Source of the DNA: JAFGGG01 sp964634205
GTDB lineage: Bacteria; Spirochaetota; Spirochaetia; SZUA-6; RPPD01
NCBI GenBank assembly: GCA_964634205.1
Contig: CAZWKE010000001.1
Span: 1 to 64,000 of the forward strand
Direction: 5' to 3'
DNA length: 64,000 nucleotides
Shown here: piece after piece, positions 61,649 to 64,000 of the stretch
Position numbering within the stretch: position 1 is the stretch's first letter
Layout of the letters: each line of letters starts with the position of its first letter
Translations under genes and position numbers: made by a program
The notes under the pieces: generated by a model
The model's database searches: none
Told to the model about the DNA's origin: nothing
The model's input: only the letters and a program-made list of their open reading frames with translations

Positions 61649-62830
61649 TTATTTAGCACCTAACAGCGAGGTAATAAGAGATATCCCCACCCAGGTTCCG
61701 ATCATACTTCCCACGCCGGAGAGAAAAAACACCCAGAATATTTTCAGCACCCGGTTTGTATACAATCCCTTAAACTTATTTAAATCTTCATACAGGGATT
61801 CAAAATCCTTCACTTTCGGCTTCATCACATAATATTGGATTAAGCCGGCAACCATCCCCGCACCCACAACCGGTGTCAAAGAGGTAAACGGCGCGGCAAT
61901 GAATACAACCAGAATGGTCAACGGATGGGCAAGGGCCAGAATCGCCCCCAAGGCCGAGGGAATTCCATTTGCTAAAAACCAGGTCCAGGCCATACTAATG
62001 CCCTTTTCCGCGCCTCCGAGGATAACTCCCAGCACTATCAGGCCGATAACAATCACCGTAACAAACCAGGGGATGAGCTTGATAATAATTTTTTTCGGCG
62101 GAATGACATCGATATCGGAAACATTGTTGGCCTGTTCTCCCTTTTCCAGGCGCCGCAGGTTGGCGATAATTCCCTCAACATGGCCGGCGCCGACAACAGC
62201 AACCAGTTTTTTCCCGGGAGTATTGAAGATCTTTGTTGCCAGGTATCTGTCACGTTCGTCTATGAGGACTTCTTTTACCGACGGTAAATACCCCGCCAGC
62301 TCCTCCATCATATTGTGCATCAGGCTTTTTTCCTTGAGTTTTTCCATTTCCTCTTCGGAAAGTTTCTCTTTGGTAAACACCGAGGTCAAAAGCGCGGCCA
62401 GCATTTTATTCTTACCCCAAAAACTCGACTTGGACCAGGCCCGGCGCAAGGTCACCTGCACCTCCCGGTCGCAAAACTCACAGGGGATCTCCAGTTCTCC
62501 CGCCACCTGAATTGCCTTCAGCATTTCCTCCCCCGGTTTTACCCCGACATTCAGACCCAGCCGCCGTTGAAAAGAGGCAAGTACAATATTGGCCAACAAC
62601 AGGAAGCCCTTGCGTTCCTTTAATACCCTGGTGATATCCAAATTCTTCCAGACATTAGTTTGGGTCAACGTCTGATAGCGTGTTTTATCCAACTCCACAC
62701 ATACCCGATCGGGTTTTTCCTTCCGGATAACCTCTTCAACCTCAAGGACACTTGCCTGAGAAACATGGGCTGTGCCCACAAGGGTGATTTTTTTCCCGTT
62801 TACCGTAATTGTCTGAAGCATCTCATTCAT
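61649..62830 (-). CDS. TraB/PrgY family membrane protein
   Basis: 393 aa. The N-terminal TraB domain contains LVGTAHVSQASVLEVEEVIRKEKPDRVCVELDKTRYQ (conserved GTAHVS and ELD) and VAVVGAGHVEGI. Four hydrophobic segments follow in the C-terminal third (VTVIVIGLIVLGVILGG, LTILVVFIAAPFTSL). The family includes enterococcal PrgY, which limits pheromone peptides, and proteins in archaea and eukaryotes; it has been proposed to be a metal-dependent peptidase. Function here unknown. AAGGAAA precedes the ATG. Confidence 0.88.
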   Translation of the reverse strand: MNEMLQTITVNGKKITLVGTAHVSQASVLEVEEVIRKEKPDRVCVELDKTRYQTLTQTNVWKNLDITRVLKERKGFLLLANIVLASFQRRLGLNVGVKPGEEMLKAIQVAGELEIPCEFCDREVQVTLRRAWSKSSFWGKNKMLAALLTSVFTKEKLSEEEMEKLKEKSLMHNMMEELAGYLPSVKEVLIDERDRYLATKIFNTPGKKLVAVVGAGHVEGIIANLRRLEKGEQANNVSDIDVIPPKKIIIKLIPWFVTVIVIGLIVLGVILGGAEKGISMAWTWFLANGIPSALGAILALAHPLTILVVFIAAPFTSLTPVVGAGMVAGLIQYYVMKPKVKDFESLYEDLNKFKGLYTNRVLKIFWVFFLSGVGSMIGTWVGISLITSLLGAK

Positions 62831-62858
62831 ATTGATTTCCTTTGATCTAATTTAAGAA

Positions 62859-64000
62859 TTATTTTGCCGAAAACTTATCCAGTTCATATCGGGCAAGACG
62901 TCTTTCCGGATATCCCCACGCATCAGTATCCACAACCTCCTGCAAAAAGGTAACGGCCGAATGCTTTTTATTTTGCAGAAGAAAGTTCACCGCAAGGTAA
63001 AAAAGCATTTGCGCACGAACACGGGGGATTTTTTCATCGTTGGCCATAGCCAATACCGAGGATTCGGCCGACGGTTCAAGATAATAACGGGCAATATGGT
63101 ACTGCCACGAACCGGATGGCATATTTTTAAGATTTGATTTTAAATATTCCTTGGCCTGCTTTTCCTTTCCCGCTTTTTTCAGGGTAACCGCAGCCAGCAA
63201 AATGTCCGAAAATTTTTCTTTCTCATACCCGGCAGCCTTGGCAAACATTTTAGATGAATCCAGGAAACGATCCTGTACATAATACAGAATTGCCAATGAG
63301 TCATAAGCAAAGTAATATTCCGGTTTAAGGCTGATTACCTTCTCATAATCACGGGTCGATTCCGCTTTCAGCCCTTTCTCTTCCAGTATTCCGGCACGGA
63401 ATATATAGGCCACAAAATTATTCGGATCAAGCTTGATTGCAGTATTAAAATCCTGCAGGGCGCGATCTCTTTTCCCCATGCTTAAAAGCAGCCTGCCCCG
63501 GTCAAAATAGCTGTAATAGTATTCATTATCCAGTGTAATCGCCTTGTCCAGATCGGCAAGGGCCTCTTCCTTATGGTTCAATGTCCTGTTGGCCCTGGCC
63601 CGGTCGATATAAGAAAAGGGATAATCAGGCTCGGCCGCAATTGCCTTGTTCATATATTGAAGTGCCTGTTTATACTTTTTCTGATGATAATTCACATTAC
63701 CCAACCCCAACAGGGCGACAAGATTGTTATTATCCGCGGCGACCACCTTGTTAAACATACCCTCGGCTTTTTTATAGTCTTTATCATATAAATATATGGC
63801 CCCCAGGGCGGAAAGCGCGTCGGTATGAGCGGGATCAAGGGAAATCACCCGCTCAAGCAGGGCTTTCTGGGTTTTTTCATCACCTTCCAAGCCTTTTAGT
63901 ATGGCTTTATTGTACAGCGCTCCCGTGTTGTCCGGTTCCTGTTTCAATACTCCGTCAATCTCATCCTGTGCCTGTTTTAGTTTGCCGGCGAACAGCAGCA
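62859..64000 (-). CDS. TPR-repeat protein, 5' end beyond the window
   Basis: At least 380 residues, open through the right edge, so the start is missing. At least nine tetratricopeptide units are visible (for example ALYNKAILKGLEGDEKTQKALLERVISLDP, LGLGNVNYHQKKYKQALQYMNKAIAAEP, AFVAYIFRAGILEEKG-like units), ending in an irregular helical tail (YPERRLARYELDKFSAK). It is a protein-interaction scaffold. Location and partners cannot be judged without the N-terminus. Its stop lies 28 bp upstream of the TraB-family gene. Confidence 0.85.
   Translation of the reverse strand, partial: LLFAGKLKQAQDEIDGVLKQEPDNTGALYNKAILKGLEGDEKTQKALLERVISLDPAHTDALSALGAIYLYDKDYKKAEGMFNKVVAADNNNLVALLGLGNVNYHQKKYKQALQYMNKAIAAEPDYPFSYIDRARANRTLNHKEEALADLDKAITLDNEYYYSYFDRGRLLLSMGKRDRALQDFNTAIKLDPNNFVAYIFRAGILEEKGLKAESTRDYEKVISLKPEYYFAYDSLAILYYVQDRFLDSSKMFAKAAGYEKEKFSDILLAAVTLKKAGKEKQAKEYLKSNLKNMPSGSWQYHIARYYLEPSAESSVLAMANDEKIPRVRAQMLFYLAVNFLLQNKKHSAVTFLQEVVDTDAWGYPERRLARYELDKFSAK

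Noticed and set aside
1..64000. CRISPR arrays, prophage or insertion sequences
   Set aside because: No regularly spaced direct repeats, transposase, integrase or phage structural motif was seen on either strand.

Overview
The window is a stretch of a bacterial chromosome, almost certainly from a spirochaete. Three things point that way. One gene is a full-length homologue of the spirochaetal P83/100 antigen (29295-30824). The phenylalanyl-tRNA synthetase is the archaeal-type two-subunit enzyme known from Borrelia and Treponema (53675-56926). Flagellar genes sit beside large sensory proteins and relaxed lipoprotein signals. G+C looks moderate and even by eye. Two runs of exactly 100 N (4139-4238, 20567-20666) are scaffold-gap placeholders, so this is probably a draft or metagenome assembly. 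No transposase, integrase, phage gene or CRISPR array is visible. No gene-free stretch exceeds 300 bp.

Layout. 1-1613: three small unknown genes, two of them exported. 1649-10676 (minus): a tight four-gene operon of a ThDP enzyme, two citrate-synthase-fold proteins without the catalytic residues, and a giant Ser/Thr kinase-AAA-TPR-GAF-PAS-histidine kinase-receiver protein. This is the most unusual locus. 10842-18585: a c-di-GMP phosphodiesterase, UspA with an Nramp transporter, a B12-radical SAM enzyme and a 7TM chemoreceptor-like protein. 18663-24548 (minus): three peptidases (M28, M29, M20), serine acetyltransferase, acylphosphatase and two response regulators. 24622-27463: DUF434 protein, recX, rplM-rpsI, a small membrane protein and a ferredoxin. 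27569-31350 (plus): beta-propeller, P83/100 and cobalamin adenosyltransferase. 31331-37632 (minus): hybrid histidine kinase, SPOR protein, coaE, polA and two flagellar chaperones in one run. 37732-42269 (minus): propeller plus degenerate polysaccharide deacetylase, zinc ribbon, PEGA protein and enolase. 42472-52776 (plus): thioester alpha-2-macroglobulin with PBP1C, then an HD-GYP phosphodiesterase with a PilZ-like partner. 52804-57310 (minus): pheS-pheT-adenosine-specific kinase operon. 57481-64000: CapA-like protein, folC, tRNA-Leu(GAG), radA, TraB-family protein and a TPR protein cut by the window edge.

Themes. Housekeeping genes (polA, coaE, eno, rplM/rpsI, pheST, folC, radA) alternate with signalling genes (two c-di-GMP hydrolases, two hybrid kinases, two small regulators, one chemoreceptor-like protein) and envelope genes (A2M/PBP1C, P83/100, PEGA, propellers). 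A roughly 35-bp intergenic repeat occurs at least three times in the same orientation (27140, 32691, 57393), with a shorter relative at the folC stop codon. Functions are assigned from motifs read by eye; no database search was run.
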